From an uncultured euryarchaeote (GTDB lineage Archaea; Thermoplasmatota; Poseidoniia; Poseidoniales; Poseidoniaceae), in assembly GCA_937881505.1 (NCBI GenBank), contig CALGEM010000346.1, positions 1-5,408 of the forward strand: a stretch of DNA of 5,408 nucleotides, in the 5' to 3' direction. The translations under genes were made by a program, and so were the position numbers. Shown in pieces: positions 4,909-5,408 of this stretch. Below the pieces are notes generated by a model. It was not told where the DNA came from, ran no database searches, and saw only the letters and a list, made by a program, of their open reading frames with translations. How positions within the stretch are numbered: position 1 is the first letter of the stretch; each line of letters begins with the position of its first letter.

Positions 4909-5408
4909 TCAACGGTGCGGGTTCGGATTCAATTTTCCCTCTTTGGCCATTATGGAGGCTTGCAGAAGCGAATCGGGGGTTCCGCAGTCCACCCATGTCT
5001 CTTCACCCACCGAGACCACTTCAGCCTCACCTTGTTTGACATAAACGCGGGTAATGTCGGAGATGGAGAATGCATCCCCTTGTTGTGCGGTGGCAGTGTC
5101 CAAGAAATCCCAGAAGCGTTCGTCAAACAGGTAAATGCCACCGATAGCAAGGTTCGAGGGCGGATTCGCAGGCTTCTCCACGATGTCGCAAATCTTCTCC
5201 TCATCGTTCATAACGGCGACGCCAAAGGCTTCTGGATGGCTTTCTTCTCTGGCAATCAATAAGCAACCCGGAGGGGTTTTTGCTATCGTGAATTCAGCTA
5301 CGAGTTCACCAAATTCAATGGTCGTGATGTTATCGGAAAAATAGATCATCAATCGGGCGTTTTCGTTGTAGGGTCGTGCCAAGTTGAGGGCGTGAGCGAC
5401 ACCCAAAG
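4909..5408 (-). CDS. Sugar-1-phosphate nucleotidyltransferase (RmlA/GlmU-like), N-terminus beyond right edge
   Basis: This is the C-terminal two-thirds of a nucleotidyltransferase that joins a hexose-1-phosphate to an NTP, giving for example dTDP-glucose or UDP-glucose plus pyrophosphate. The frame is open through the right edge, so the N-terminal GG..RL nucleotide-binding loop is outside the window; about 75-80 residues are probably missing. Counting from the first full codon (5406), it shows LGVAHALNLA (1-10), the metal-site strand IYFSDNIT (21-28), FGVAVMN (61-67), IVEKPANPPSNLAIGGIYLFD (75-95), FSISDITRVYV (113-123) and WVDCGTPDSLLQAS (138-151), all in RmlA order. The family often has GDN where SDN is seen here. 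The protein ends soon after the catalytic domain, as in short bacterial and archaeal RmlA-like enzymes. It is the first visible gene of the minus-strand glycan operon and precedes the dehydrogenase by 15 bases. dTTP versus UTP preference cannot be told. Confidence 0.87.
   Translation of the reverse strand, partial: LGVAHALNLARPYNENARLMIYFSDNITTIEFGELVAEFTIAKTPPGCLLIAREESHPEAFGVAVMNDEEKICDIVEKPANPPSNLAIGGIYLFDERFWDFLDTATAQQGDAFSISDITRVYVKQGEAEVVSVGEETWVDCGTPDSLLQASIMAKEGKLNPNPHR

Noticed and set aside
4417..5262. 281-residue plus-strand open frame
   Set aside because: It is antisense to the dehydrogenase and the nucleotidyltransferase, whose motifs are unmistakable, and it shows no family features.
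1..5408. CRISPR array, tRNA, rRNA or insertion sequence
   Set aside because: No regularly spaced repeats, cloverleaf-like segments, transposase motifs or terminal inverted repeats were seen on reading both strands.

Overview
The window looks like two unrelated pieces of microbial DNA joined near position 450-460. Positions 1-~458 are visibly A/T-richer and encode an internal fragment of a tailed-phage terminase large subunit of the kind common in marine phages. Positions ~460-5408 are a G/C-richer cellular segment with densely packed genes. The join cuts through both the terminase and a DNA methyltransferase, so it is most easily read as an assembly or cloning chimera, although an illegitimate recombination event cannot be excluded.

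The cellular part has three blocks. Block A (minus strand, 2809 down to ~450) has two tandem TerB-like genes followed by an Eco57I-type adenine-N6 DNA methyltransferase that loses its C-terminus at the join. Block B (plus strand, 2904-3640) diverges from block A across a 94-base gap and holds a CAAC glutaredoxin followed by a cysteine-rich DUF2237 protein. Block C (minus strand, 5408 down to 3603) is a nucleotide-sugar and surface-glycan operon: a sugar-1-phosphate nucleotidyltransferase that runs off the right edge, a short UDP-glucose/GDP-mannose dehydrogenase-type enzyme, and a GtrA-like membrane protein. The last two genes overlap. The ends of blocks B and C converge and overlap by 38 bases.

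The host is uncertain. The compact layout, a TATA-like element about 30 bases upstream of the glutaredoxin ATG (as expected for a leaderless archaeal transcript), Shine-Dalgarno motifs mainly at internal operon genes, and the marine phage fragment would all fit a marine planktonic euryarchaeon such as Poseidoniales (Marine Group II). None of the proteins is diagnostic by itself, and a marine bacterium remains possible.

Working together, block C would activate a hexose-1-phosphate, oxidise the resulting NDP-hexose to an NDP-uronate, and support glycan or lipid-linked sugar handling in the membrane. Block B looks like thiol redox chemistry. Block A pairs TerB-like proteins with DNA modification, which could belong to a stress or defence function, but that is inferred from neighbourhood only. 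No tRNA, rRNA, CRISPR array, insertion sequence or convincing terminator was seen, and there is no gene-free stretch longer than about 100 bases.
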